A stretch of 64,000 nucleotides of DNA from an uncultured Clostridia bacterium (GTDB lineage: Bacteria > Bacillota > Clostridia > Oscillospirales > Oscillospiraceae). Both the position numbers and the translations under genes were made by a program. Under the pieces are notes generated by a model. The model was not told where the DNA came from and did not search any database. It was given only the letters and a program-made list of their open reading frames with translations. Location: contig CALADI010000009.1 of the NCBI GenBank assembly GCA_937890525.1, forward strand, positions 1 through 64,000. Reading direction: 5' to 3'. Of this stretch, positions 33,900 through 41,868 are shown piece after piece (position 1 is the stretch's first letter; the number at the start of each line of letters is the position of its first letter).

Positions 33900-34526
33900 T
33901 TGGATAACGTATTGGTCATCGGGATCGCCGGTGGTTCCGGCAGCGGAAAAACCACCCTGATGAAGAACATCATCGCCCACTTTTCGGATTCCATCACCGT
34001 GCTGAGCCACGACAACTACTACAAGCGCCACGACGAACTGCCCTTTGAGGAGCGGTGTAAGCTGAACTACGACGAGCCGGGAGCACTGGACACGGATTTC
34101 ATGGCACAGCAGCTTCAGCAGCTTCGGCAGGGGCAGGCCATCGACTGCCCGGTGTACGACTTCACCATGCACAACCGCTCGGATGAGACCATCCACATCG
34201 AGCCGAGGAATGTCATCATCGTGGAGGGCATCCTGATCTTCGAGAACAAGCCCCTGCGGGATCTGATGGACATCAAGATCTTCGTGGACACCGACGCCGA
34301 CATCCGTCTGTGCCGCCGGGTGAAGCGGGATGTGACCAAGCGGGGCAGGAGTCTGGAATCCGTGCTGGAGCAGTACCAGAACACCGTCAAACCCATGCAT
34401 GAAAAATATGTGGAGCCCAGCAAGAAGTTCGCCAACATCATCGTCCCCGAGGGCGGCAAGAACCAGATCGCTCTGGGGCTGATCCTCCACCAAATTCAGC
34501 ACTATCTGGAGGAAAACCGGCTATGA
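33900..34526 (+). CDS. udk: Uridine kinase
   Basis: Phosphorylates uridine/cytidine in pyrimidine salvage. 208 residues with the P-loop GGSGSGKT at 11-18, a DNYY substrate motif, YDFTMHNR and the RRxxRD-like RRVKRDVTKRGR lid. The start appears to be TTG at 33900: GGGAGG lies eight bases before it, and an ATG 10 codons earlier overlaps the promoter -10 and has no ribosome site. The stop overlaps the HAD gene start (ATGA). Confidence 0.9.
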   Translation: MDNVLVIGIAGGSGSGKTTLMKNIIAHFSDSITVLSHDNYYKRHDELPFEERCKLNYDEPGALDTDFMAQQLQQLRQGQAIDCPVYDFTMHNRSDETIHIEPRNVIIVEGILIFENKPLRDLMDIKIFVDTDADIRLCRRVKRDVTKRGRSLESVLEQYQNTVKPMHEKYVEPSKKFANIIVPEGGKNQIALGLILHQIQHYLEENRL

Positions 34527-35161
34527 GCATCCAGCATCTGATTTTCGACATCGACGGTACCCTGTGGGACTCCCGGGCGCTGGTGGCCAAGGGCTACAAT
34601 GCCCACCTGCGGGAGGCCGGGCACCCGGAGCTTCAGGTAGATGTGGCGTTCCTCACCACCGTGTTCGGCAAGACCATGGACGAGATCGCGGACATCATGA
34701 TGCCCACCATCTCCGCCCCCCAGCGCAAGGAGCTGCTCATGGGCTGTATGCGCCGGGAGCACGAAGCGCTGGAGCAGGATCCCTGCCACATCGCCTTCCC
34801 CGGCGTGGTGGAGACGCTGGAACGGCTGGCCAAGGACTACCGGCTCTACATCGTCAGCAATTCCCAATGCGGCTACCCGGAACTGCTGATGAACAAGCTG
34901 AATGTGGCTCATCTGTTCCAGGATCACCTGTGCTTCGGGGACACCGGCACGCCCAAGGGGCAGACCATCCGATTGCTGATGGAGCGCAACGGCATCGACT
35001 CCGCCGTGTACATCGGCGATACCCAAGGGGATCTGGAAGCCTGCCAGGATGCAGGGATCCCCTTCATCTACTGCGCCTACGGCTTCGGCAGCCCCGAGCA
35101 TTGGGATGCCAAGATCGATTCTTTCGACCAGCTTCCCCATGTGCTGGAAAACTGGGGATAA
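34523..35161 (+). CDS. HAD-superfamily hydrolase (phosphoglycolate phosphatase-like)
   Basis: 212 residues. HAD motif I is FDIDGTLWD (D9 and D11), motif II IVSNSQ, motif III lysine in TPKGQTI, and motif IV YIGDTQGDLEAC. A helical C1 cap lies between motifs I and II, as in phosphoglycolate and nucleotide phosphatases. The coupled udk gene suggests a nucleotide or sugar phosphate substrate, but this is inference. Confidence 0.85.
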   Translation: MSIQHLIFDIDGTLWDSRALVAKGYNAHLREAGHPELQVDVAFLTTVFGKTMDEIADIMMPTISAPQRKELLMGCMRREHEALEQDPCHIAFPGVVETLERLAKDYRLYIVSNSQCGYPELLMNKLNVAHLFQDHLCFGDTGTPKGQTIRLLMERNGIDSAVYIGDTQGDLEACQDAGIPFIYCAYGFGSPEHWDAKIDSFDQLPHVLENWG

Positions 35162-35169
35162 ATTCCGGG

Positions 35170-35367
35170 TTTTCCACAGCCGGGTCTGAAAAGTTTTCCA
35201 CAGGATGAATACAGCGATGCACCGATGGAATGGCATATTCCGTCGGTGCATCTTTTGTTTTTATGGAGTTTACCACAGTTTTCCTAGATTAGTGCAACTT
35301 CTCTCCCTGTTTCCTGTTTTTCCATTTCTGAAAAGTTATCCACAGACGGTGCAATTCCTGTGGACAA
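35170..35367. other. Cluster of DnaA-box-like nonamers
   Basis: Five nonamers in 198 bases: TTTTCCACA at 35170-35178 and 35194-35202, TTTACCACA at 35269-35277, perfect TTATCCACA at 35336-35344, and TTGTCCACA on the minus strand at 35359-35367. The last two lie within the 3' end of noc/parB. No dnaA, dnaN or AT-rich unwinding element is adjacent, so an origin is not claimed. Confidence 0.5.
35216..35262 (+). terminator. Terminator of udk-HAD operon
   Basis: GATGCACCGA/TCGGTGCATC arms with an inner GGAAT/ATTCC pair, followed by TTTTGTTTTT. Confidence 0.8.
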
Positions 35368-36165
35368 ATGTTTGGATTGCGTCTTGGGGATGGTGATGGT
35401 CAGCACGATCTCGTCCTCCGTCTCCCGCCGCTCCGACACCGCCGGGATGCCGCTGGACTGGATCCGGGTGAGGGATTTTCCCAGATGGTTCAGAAATCCC
35501 TTCAAATCCACCCGGGCAGACCGCTGCGCATCTGCCCCGCCCAACAGTTCGTCCACATACCGCTCCGTCCGTGCCACGCTCATGCCCAGCTTGACGATTG
35601 TCTCGATGGCACGCAGTTTCTGAGGCTCGGAGGGCAGACGCAGCAGCGCCCGGGCATGGCGCTCGGTGAGCTCCCCCGCCCGCAGGGCTTCCAGCACCTT
35701 TGGGGAGTGCTTCAGCAGCCGCAGCTTGTTGGCAACGGCGCTCTGGCTCTTGCCGATCATCCGTGCCGCCTGCTCTTGACTCAGGTTCTGAAGCTGGATC
35801 AGCTTGGAGATGCCCAAGGCCTCCTCAATGAAGTCCAGATCCTGCCGCTGCAGGTTCTCCACCAGCGCCACCACCCCGGATTCGGCATCATCCATGCTCA
35901 TAACGATGCAGGGGATCTCCGTCAGCCCCGCATTCTGTGCCGCCCGGAGCCGCCGCTCCCCGGCGATCAGCTCATATCCCCCGCCTACCCGCCGGACGGA
36001 CAGGGGCTGGATGATGCCGTGGCTGCGGATGGATTCGCTCAGCTCCTCCAGCGCCTCCTCCTGAAAGATCCGGCGTGGCTGGGCGGGATTGGGCTTGATG
36101 GAGCGGGCGGGCAGGAACACCACCCGCCCGGTCTCCATGTAGGTTTTCAATTTCGCGCAGTGCAT
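35284..36165 (-). CDS. ParB/Noc-family DNA-binding CTPase
   Basis: 293 residues: the ParB N-terminal domain with the GERRLRAAQ CTP-binding box (about 65-73) and ENLQRQDL (about 100-107), a central helix-turn-helix (about 120-150, QEQAARMIGKSQSAVANKL) and a C-terminal dimerisation part. With no parA beside it, a stand-alone role such as Noc nucleoid occlusion is as likely as chromosome partitioning. The ATG at 36165 follows AAGGAGGAG; a longer frame upstream is not plausible. A palindrome sits immediately upstream (36182-36202). Confidence 0.87.
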   Translation of the reverse strand: MHCAKLKTYMETGRVVFLPARSIKPNPAQPRRIFQEEALEELSESIRSHGIIQPLSVRRVGGGYELIAGERRLRAAQNAGLTEIPCIVMSMDDAESGVVALVENLQRQDLDFIEEALGISKLIQLQNLSQEQAARMIGKSQSAVANKLRLLKHSPKVLEALRAGELTERHARALLRLPSEPQKLRAIETIVKLGMSVARTERYVDELLGGADAQRSARVDLKGFLNHLGKSLTRIQSSGIPAVSERRETEDEIVLTITIPKTQSKHLSTGIAPSVDNFSEMEKQETGREVALI

Positions 36166-36181
36166 AGGCGCTCCTCCTTGG

Positions 36182-36202
36182 TACAATGGTAGTCCCATTG
36201 TA
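36182..36202 (-). promoter_or_regulatory. Perfect palindrome in the noc/parB promoter region
   Basis: Arms TACAATGG (36182-36189) and CCATTGTA (36195-36202) are perfectly complementary around the 5-base centre TAGTC. The right arm read on the minus strand supplies TACAAT, a plausible -10, about 30 bases before the start codon. An operator, possibly autoregulatory, is the natural reading. Confidence 0.5.
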
Positions 36203-36347
36203 TCCCCCGCCGCCGGGGAAAACCCACGAAAGCATGGTGCTGGGAAATCATTTCCGAAAAAAGTTCCTGCCGAGATTTTCTCTCCGCAGGAACTCTTTTT
36301 CCTCGATGAAAAGGGATGATTTCCCCATTTTTGTACCAAATGGGATC

Positions 36348-36890
36348 CTATGCCGCCGAAGCAAATGCGATGGTCAGCGTATAGCAGGCATCCTGCTCCC
36401 CTTCGGCATCCACATTGACCAGCCGCAGCACCACTTCCCCGGCGGCATCCGGCGCAGTCAGGTCAAAGTCAAATTCGTACAGAAGCCCGCCGCTGCCCTC
36501 CGGCAGTTCCGTCTGCTGTCCGTCGGGACATATGCTCCTGCTGTCGGTCAATTCCATGCCGGACAGTTCCGAAACCTCCCATTTCAGGATCCCAGCATAC
36601 TGGGGCAGTTGGATCTCCAGCTTCTGCGTCCCCCGCTCCAACCGGATATCCACAGTTTCCTGCGGAGCCGACTCGTGTTCGGTCAGACCGACGGGATACA
36701 GCAGTCCGTTCACCCGGATCACGCTGGGGTCGGGACAGCCGTTTTCATCCAGCGGGAATTCGGCGCTGGGCTGACCGGAAGCCGCCTGCGCCGGCTGGTC
36801 AGTAGGTGCTGCATCCTCTTGAGGCGCACAGCCCATCAGCAAGGCAGCAATCAACACCGCCGCATACAATATCCTATGGTTTCGCATCAT
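36348..36890 (-). CDS. Predicted lipoprotein, unknown function
   Basis: About 180 residues starting MMRNHRI, with a hydrophobic core ending in lipobox LLMGC (acceptor Cys near 21), an Ala/Gln/Pro-rich linker, then a beta-rich domain. Two cysteines, in NGCPDPS and SRSICPDG, may pair, with another near the end in QDACYTL. No family recognised. GGGAGG sits just before the two adjacent ATGs (36890 and 36887); either could start. Confidence 0.7.
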   Translation of the reverse strand: MMRNHRILYAAVLIAALLMGCAPQEDAAPTDQPAQAASGQPSAEFPLDENGCPDPSVIRVNGLLYPVGLTEHESAPQETVDIRLERGTQKLEIQLPQYAGILKWEVSELSGMELTDSRSICPDGQQTELPEGSGGLLYEFDFDLTAPDAAGEVVLRLVNVDAEGEQDACYTLTIAFASAA

Positions 36891-36964
36891 ATTCCCTCCC
36901 ATTTGTTATTTCCACAGTCCCGCCCATCGCTCTGTGCGGATCTATGTACCATCACACTATCACA

Positions 36965-36979
36965 CACAACCGTGTTGTG
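36965..36979. promoter_or_regulatory. Operator-like palindrome
   Basis: CACAAC-CGT-GTTGTG is a perfect 6+6 inverted repeat in the divergent gap between the lipoprotein and CPBP genes. No binding protein can be named. Confidence 0.35.
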
Positions 36980-37077
36980 CAACCGAAACCCCGTGGTATT
37001 TGTATTTTTGTGACATCTTCACATTTTCCCCACCTAGGTTTTAGAATGTCCTACAGTTTCATATAGCAGTCCCAGTA

Positions 37078-37086
37078 TGCTATAAT
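37078..37086 (+). promoter_or_regulatory. Extended -10 promoter of the CPBP gene
   Basis: TGC followed by consensus TATAAT (37081-37086), 33 bases upstream of the start; no clear -35. Confidence 0.55.
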
Positions 37087-37119
37087 GGATTTGACCCAAA
37101 CGATAGAGGAGGTTTTGCT

Positions 37120-37962
37120 ATGAAAAAAACTCTAGTAGCCATTGGAAAAGCGGTGCTGTACATTCTATTTACGCTTTTGATCCAGTTTATCGTCGGCTTT
37201 GTTCATATGGTCATCTGCGGAGTGATATTTACAGCCCAGTACCCGGATCTCTTCAGTTGGAATCCGGAAGCGGTGCTGAGCAACTTCTTCCATGAATATG
37301 CCGAAAGTCCCCAAGGCACCGTCCTTCTGATCTCCAATGCCATCGCCCTGCTGCTGATCTGGCTGTTCTTTGTGATCCGCAGGCGGAAATTCACCCAAGA
37401 AGTGGAGCTGGTCAAGACCCGTTGGACGAATCTTGCGACGGCGGTGGTCTACGGCTTCGGGATGTGCTTTTCCGTCAGCTTTGTGACCGGGCTGCTGGTG
37501 GAGATCCTGCCCATCTCTCAGGCTACTATTGATGCTCACCTAGCCGCTGCTGCTCTGGTGGAATCGGACTACACCCTTACCGGCATCCTCAGCACCGTGG
37601 TGATCGCGCCTATTGCCGAGGAAGTGTTCCTGCGGGGGCTTGCCTATACCCGGCTGCGCCGTGCTATGCCCCCCATTTTGGCGGCGGTGCTGTCCTCCCT
37701 TGCCTTCGGGTTGCTCCACGGGGATATCATCTGGTTCATGTCCGCATTTGGGGGCGGGCTTGCCATGGCGTGGATCTTCCAGCGCACTGGCTCCCTCTGG
37801 GCGCCCATCCTCGTGCACATGACCAACAACGCCCTTGCCATGCTGGTGCCGGACATGGCCGAGAGCTGGGGCTACTATGCGCTGGTGGCGGTGAGCCTTG
37901 CGGCGCTGACGGGATCGGTGATCTACCTGTGCAGAACCAACCCCAAACCCCACACAGCGTGA
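37120..37962 (+). CDS. CPBP-family intramembrane glutamic endopeptidase
   Basis: 280 residues with about seven membrane helices. The CPBP/Abi motifs are present: EEVFLRGLAYTRLRR (about 167-181), FGLLHGD (second His motif near 201) and the last HMTNN segment (about 228-232). Relatives include CAAX prenyl proteases and bacteriocin-immunity proteins; the substrate is unknown. GAGGAGG is upstream. The last 50 bases before repeat copy 2 contain no terminator of their own, so the repeat may serve as one. Confidence 0.88.
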   Translation: MKKTLVAIGKAVLYILFTLLIQFIVGFVHMVICGVIFTAQYPDLFSWNPEAVLSNFFHEYAESPQGTVLLISNAIALLLIWLFFVIRRRKFTQEVELVKTRWTNLATAVVYGFGMCFSVSFVTGLLVEILPISQATIDAHLAAAALVESDYTLTGILSTVVIAPIAEEVFLRGLAYTRLRRAMPPILAAVLSSLAFGLLHGDIIWFMSAFGGGLAMAWIFQRTGSLWAPILVHMTNNALAMLVPDMAESWGYYALVAVSLAALTGSVIYLCRTNPKPHTA

Positions 37963-38000
37963 TCATAAGTCATGTTTGCGCAGAAGGTTTCCCCGATGCA

Positions 38001-38163
38001 CCGCACCAAAGCCTCCCCTTGTGAGCAAGGGGAGGTGGCAAAAATCATAGATTTTTGACGGAGGGGATGAAAACAAGCGTTTTCCGACCCTTTTTGAAAT
38101 CAATCCCTCAGTCACGCCCTTGGCGTGCCAGCTCCCTTTACACAAGGGAGCCGTGGGCGCAGC
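38001..38163 (-). repeat. Hairpin-rich intergenic repeat, copy 2
   Basis: Reverse-oriented copy of the element at 21244-21396, about 163 bases, with the same four palindromes and flanking GCTGCGCCCA and GGCTTTGGTG edges. Differences concentrate in hairpin loops and the central A/T-rich spacer, and some are compensatory in the stems (GTCACGCC/GGCGTGAC here becomes a GCACGCC/GGCGTG stem). It lies between the convergent CPBP and racemase genes. Confidence 0.85.
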
Positions 38164-38177
38164 AACCAAAAGCATGA

Positions 38178-38217
38178 GCAAAAAAGCCGTCCCGGTGGAT
38201 CACCCACCGGGACGGCT
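38178..38217 (-). terminator. Terminator of the femAB-racemase operon
   Basis: Minus strand GCCGTCCCGGTGG/CCACCGGGACGGC stem, short loop, TTTTTT. Confidence 0.9.
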
Positions 38218-38227
38218 GCTTATTCTG

Positions 38228-39316
38228 TCAGAAATAGACCACATCCATGCCCTTGACCAGCAGGGGGTTGATGCTCACCCGGGCGGTATCCCCCACCCGG
38301 CAGTCGCAGTCGGTGACATCGATGACCATGTTCACCATGCCCACATGACCCAGCACTCGGCACGCCTTGCCGCCCACATGGACATACAGCGCCTTGTGCC
38401 GCAGGAACGCCTTGATGTAGCGTGCCACGCCCCGGACGCAGTCCTTGAACCGCCACAGGTCGAAGCCCCGATCCACCCCGAAGCCGTGGAAATAGCCCAC
38501 CGGCAGCACGGCGATCCGAGTCTCCCGCTTGGCGACCCAGCCTGCACCGTAGCCCACGGAATGCCCGGCGGGAATGGTGCGGATCTCCTCGATCTGGGCG
38601 TTGCAGCAGCCCACGGACTTGAGCCCCGCTTTCCCGGCGAAGCCCACCCGCCCCAGCAGCGCCGAGCCAACCCGCACGGCGTCGCAATGCATATGCTCAT
38701 ACTTCCAGAAAGCGGTGGAGTTGCAGCAATGCACCATACCGGTCTCGAAGCCTGCGGCGTGAAGCTCCTGCACCACCTGTTGGAAAGCGTCGTACTGCTT
38801 CTGGGTGTCAGCCGGATCCACAGCGCAGGCAAAGTGGGTGTAGATCCCCGTCAGCGCCAGACCCGGGCAGTCGGTATACAGGCGGTAGACCTGTTCGATC
38901 TGCTCCGGCAGGAATCCGAAGCGCCCCATGCCGGTGTCGATCTTCACATGGGCCTGCGCCACGGCAGAGCGCTGCCGTGCCACCCGATCCAGGGTCTGCC
39001 CCTGCTCCAGCGAGGAGACGGTCAAGATCGCCCCCAGATCCATCAGCTCGTTGAGCTCCGTCTCGTCGGCGGTGGCCTCCATCATCAGGATGGCGTTTTC
39101 CTCAAACCCCGCTTCCCGCAGGCGGCGCACCTCCGACACCTCGGTGACGGCAAAGTGGTCGATGCCGTAGGCGGACAGTACCCGGGCAAGCTCCACACAG
39201 CCCAGCCCGTAGCCGTCCCCTTTGATGACGCCCCACACCACTGCGCCGCCTGCCCGCTCCAAGATCACACGGACATTGTGGGCCAGCGCACTCTTATCCA
39301 CCATATATGCTTTCAT
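38228..39316 (-). CDS. Alanine racemase family protein
   Basis: 362 residues of fold type III PLP enzyme. The PLP lysine is in GVIKGDGYGLG (about 32-42), HVKIDTGMGRFGF follows at about 125-137, and the catalytic tyrosine is likely in VGYGAGW (about 250-256). The barrel and C-terminal beta domain are both complete. D-alanine supply for the wall is the default role; a serine or other amino-acid racemase is possible because the active-site loop GHVGMVNMVIDVTD departs from the usual RVCMDQ form. It is 28 bases downstream of femAB. Confidence 0.8.
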   Translation of the reverse strand: MKAYMVDKSALAHNVRVILERAGGAVVWGVIKGDGYGLGCVELARVLSAYGIDHFAVTEVSEVRRLREAGFEENAILMMEATADETELNELMDLGAILTVSSLEQGQTLDRVARQRSAVAQAHVKIDTGMGRFGFLPEQIEQVYRLYTDCPGLALTGIYTHFACAVDPADTQKQYDAFQQVVQELHAAGFETGMVHCCNSTAFWKYEHMHCDAVRVGSALLGRVGFAGKAGLKSVGCCNAQIEEIRTIPAGHSVGYGAGWVAKRETRIAVLPVGYFHGFGVDRGFDLWRFKDCVRGVARYIKAFLRHKALYVHVGGKACRVLGHVGMVNMVIDVTDCDCRVGDTARVSINPLLVKGMDVVYF

Positions 39317-39344
39317 AGGCTCCGCCTTTCTGTCTGTCGGGAAC

Positions 39345-40406
39345 TCAGTCCTTCTTGTTCTTGCTCATGTAGCGGATCATCGCCAGCCGGTGATAGGCAT
39401 CGGTGGCGATCTTCAGGGTCTTGTACCAGAATTTGCTGAGCACCAGGTCAAATTCTCCCATAAACTCAGTGAAATCCCCGTTAAATCCCTTCTTGAACTT
39501 GTAAAGGCCGTACAGGGGATTGTCCTCGGTGAGGTCGCCGGAGACGCCCCGGAAGTCGTAGATCCGGCACTTCTTCTCCACCGCCCATTGGATCATGTTC
39601 CATTGCAGCAGGTAGTTGGGCATCAGATTGCGGTGCTCGTTGGAGCTGGCGCCGTAGAGATACCAGACCTTGTCCCCGTACCAGATGGCGAGGGTCCCGG
39701 CGATGGGCTGCCCCTCATGGAACGCCATGTACAGCCGGCAATGCTCCCCCAGATTCTTCAGCATATTGGAGAAATAGGCCTCGTCCCGGGTGACGAAATT
39801 ATCCCGCAGACCGGTCTCCACCATGATCCGGGTGAACTCCGGGATCATCTCCTGACCGCAGATTTTCACCTCCACCCCCTTGCGCTGGGCAAGGCGGATG
39901 TTGTAGCGGTGCTTCTGGGTGAAGGAAGCCAGCAGCTCCTCCTCGGTCTTGCCTTCTACATTCAGACGGAACACGAACCGGGGCTGGATGCCCTCGAAAT
40001 TCTTGCCGTCCTGCATACACCGGAAGCCCAGACGCTCCAGCTCTGCCTTGAAGGCGGTGTTCTCCACGCTCACATCCGGGTCGATCTTCACCACATAGCC
40101 ATGGTACTGCTTGGCCAGCGCCCGGACGCCCTGCATCAGTTCCTCCAGCGTCTCCCGGTCGTCCAGATCGCACACCGGGCCCCGGCAGATATACAGCATA
40201 CTCACCGGGAACATGGGCGCCTTGCGGATCAGCACGCCCAGCGCGCCCTTGATGGCGCCGGCTTCATTGCGCACGGCAACGCCGTGGAAGTGCCAAGCCG
40301 TTTTTTGCTTGCCCCACAGGTAGGACTGGGCAAAATGTCCCTTGGGGTGGGACTGGATGAACTGCTCGTATTCATTTATGGTATTTTCTTGGATCAATTC
40401 GTACAT
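39345..40406 (-). CDS. FemAB-family peptidoglycan bridge aminoacyltransferase
   Basis: 353 residues with two GNAT-like halves. FemX/FemAB traits are visible: SYLWGKQK near the start, KIDPDV, FTQKHRYNIRLAQRKGVEV, then GTLAIWYGDKVWYLYGAS and YDFRGVSGD. Such enzymes use aminoacyl-tRNA to add amino acids to the peptidoglycan stem, and an adjacent racemase-family gene fits a wall role. GGAGATAAGG precedes the ATG at 40406; a start five codons earlier lacks a ribosome site. Confidence 0.88.
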   Translation of the reverse strand: MYELIQENTINEYEQFIQSHPKGHFAQSYLWGKQKTAWHFHGVAVRNEAGAIKGALGVLIRKAPMFPVSMLYICRGPVCDLDDRETLEELMQGVRALAKQYHGYVVKIDPDVSVENTAFKAELERLGFRCMQDGKNFEGIQPRFVFRLNVEGKTEEELLASFTQKHRYNIRLAQRKGVEVKICGQEMIPEFTRIMVETGLRDNFVTRDEAYFSNMLKNLGEHCRLYMAFHEGQPIAGTLAIWYGDKVWYLYGASSNEHRNLMPNYLLQWNMIQWAVEKKCRIYDFRGVSGDLTEDNPLYGLYKFKKGFNGDFTEFMGEFDLVLSKFWYKTLKIATDAYHRLAMIRYMSKNKKD

Positions 40407-40517
40407 TGGCCTTATCTCCATATTGTCATTGTTCAGGTTTTCTACTTCATAGCATACCACAATCCCCGGTCTTACGCAACCGAAACCCGGCAAAATTCCC
40501 GATATTCCGAAAATCTC

Positions 40518-40573
40518 TTTACATCCTTGGTATCTTTTGTTAGTATTATGATAAATACACCTGTATGGATACA
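40518..40573 (+). promoter_or_regulatory. marR promoter with operator-like palindrome
   Basis: TTTACA (40518-40523), 17-base spacer, TAGTAT (40541-40546), then the perfect palindrome TGTATGGATACA (40562-40573) between promoter and ribosome site. This is the place where MarR proteins commonly repress themselves. Confidence 0.5.
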
Positions 40574-40599
40574 CTCCGCACAGCATGGGAGGGATCGCT

Positions 40600-41028
40600 A
40601 TGCTTGATATTATGCACAATATTACGGACATCGCCCGCTGCGCCGCCCAGTTCCGTTCGGAGGAGCTGACCCCGCTGGGACTGAAGTCCTGTCACGCCAG
40701 CTATCTGTGCGTGATCTGCGACCACCCGGGCATCACCCAAGATCAGCTTGCCCGCAGGATCTTCATCAACAAGAGCAATGTGGCACGGCAGCTTGTGATT
40801 CTGGAGGAGGACGGCTTTGTCACCCGCAGACCTGCCCCGGAGGACAAGCGCGCCATGCAGGTATTCCCCACCGCCAAGACGCTGGACTGCCTGCCCAAGC
40901 TTGAGGGCATTTTTCGGGAGTGGGAGACGCTGGTCTGCCAAGATCTGACCCCGCAGGAGCAGCAGATGATGAGCGCCATGCTGGACAAGATCAAGATCCG
41001 CTCCGCCCAATGGATGGACGGGCGCTGA
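40600..41028 (+). CDS. MarR-family transcriptional regulator
   Basis: 142 residues, all-helical with the winged helix-turn-helix at about 45-100: ITQDQLARRIFINKSNVARQLVILEEDGFVTRR, here given as a run of its parts (recognition helix around NKSNVARQL), followed by the basic wing PAPEDKRAMQV. The N- and C-terminal helices form the dimer interface. GGGAGG lies 7 bases before the ATG at 40600. Transcribed divergently from femAB-racemase, which it may control. Confidence 0.87.
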   Translation: MLDIMHNITDIARCAAQFRSEELTPLGLKSCHASYLCVICDHPGITQDQLARRIFINKSNVARQLVILEEDGFVTRRPAPEDKRAMQVFPTAKTLDCLPKLEGIFREWETLVCQDLTPQEQQMMSAMLDKIKIRSAQWMDGR

Positions 41029-41041
41029 ACCCCATATAAAA

Positions 41042-41077
41042 CCGGCGGCTGCCCACTCTGGCAGCCGCCGGATCTTG
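41042..41077. terminator. Bidirectional terminator
   Basis: CCGGCGGCTGCC/GGCAGCCGCCGG stem with a 6-base loop; T-rich on the plus side and TTTT on the minus side, between convergent marR and a lipoprotein gene. Confidence 0.85.
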
Positions 41078-41085
41078 TTTTGGGG

Positions 41086-41607
41086 TCATTCTATGGGTTC
41101 GCCGGTGGTTTTGTCGAAATTCTGCAGCACAGAATAGTCCGTCCTGTCACTGCCTGCTGTGGAGTAGAACCCCGTGGTGTCGCACAGCACCCGCTGGTCG
41201 TCTATGATCCGCAGATAGGTGTCTTGGGTCAGCATGAGCCCGGAAAAGTCGGCAGGGTCTGCCTTATATGCGGCGTATGCCTGCTCCAGCAAGTCCGCTA
41301 TGTCGCATACAGCGCCCTGCTGCTGGTAAAAGTCCAAGATCCGCTGCCGGACACATTCATCCAACTCCTGAAACGGGGCGTCCTTGTCAAAGATCGGCAG
41401 GTGGATCTGGGTCATCAGCAGCTCCGTGCCGTCGCTGAGCTGATAATAGCGCTTACTGCTCGGGCTTTGCAGACGGAAAACCGAAACCTTCTCGCCGTCA
41501 GAAAAGGTGTAAACATCCGCTTCTTCCAAGACCCGTTCCGTGCGCTGGGTACAGCCCGATGCGAATACCGCCACCACCAGAAGCATCATCAAAAAGAATT
41601 TCTTCAT
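41086..41607 (-). CDS. Predicted lipoprotein, unknown function
   Basis: 173 residues with signal core FFLMMLLVVAVFASGC (acceptor Cys19). The mature part is soluble, with DVYTFSDGEKVSVFRL and repeated Tyr/Asp-rich stretches. No recognised domain. AGGAGG is 9 bases upstream of the chosen ATG. Confidence 0.72.
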   Translation of the reverse strand: MKKFFLMMLLVVAVFASGCTQRTERVLEEADVYTFSDGEKVSVFRLQSPSSKRYYQLSDGTELLMTQIHLPIFDKDAPFQELDECVRQRILDFYQQQGAVCDIADLLEQAYAAYKADPADFSGLMLTQDTYLRIIDDQRVLCDTTGFYSTAGSDRTDYSVLQNFDKTTGEPIE

Positions 41608-41629
41608 TCCGTCCACCTCCTGTATCATA

Positions 41630-41659
41630 ATCATACCCTATGGGCGAAGAGGTTGTCAA
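41630..41659 (-). promoter_or_regulatory. Promoter of the lipoprotein gene
   Basis: Minus strand TTGACA (41654-41659), 18-base spacer, TATGAT (41630-41635). Confidence 0.65.
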
Positions 41660-41761
41660 CAGAGTCAAGGCATAGATCCGCAGAAAAACGCCGCACCATT
41701 GGGGGAATTCCAATGTCATCTATGCCAAAAGGCAGGGGGATCGTTTGGTGATTTTTCCATC

Positions 41762-41790
41762 TTGCCTGGGGTGACAGCCCCGTGTATATT
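41762..41790 (+). promoter_or_regulatory. Promoter of the second lipoprotein gene
   Basis: TTGCCT (41762-41767), 17-base spacer, TATATT (41785-41790). Confidence 0.5.
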
Positions 41791-41868
41791 AAAGGTGGAG
41801 GATGGGATCTTTGCCCCGCAAATCCGGATCCGTTATCCCTATTTCCTGTGCTGAAAGGATGGATGAAG

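Noticed and set aside
35170..35367. Reading the DnaA-box cluster as oriC
   Set aside because: There is no dnaA/dnaN, no AT-rich unwinding stretch, two boxes sit inside coding DNA, and the flanking genes converge instead of diverge.
36978..40497. Shared GCAACCGAAACCC segments near 36978 and 40485
   Set aside because: Only 13 bases match, flanks differ and orientation offers no functional link; probably coincidence.
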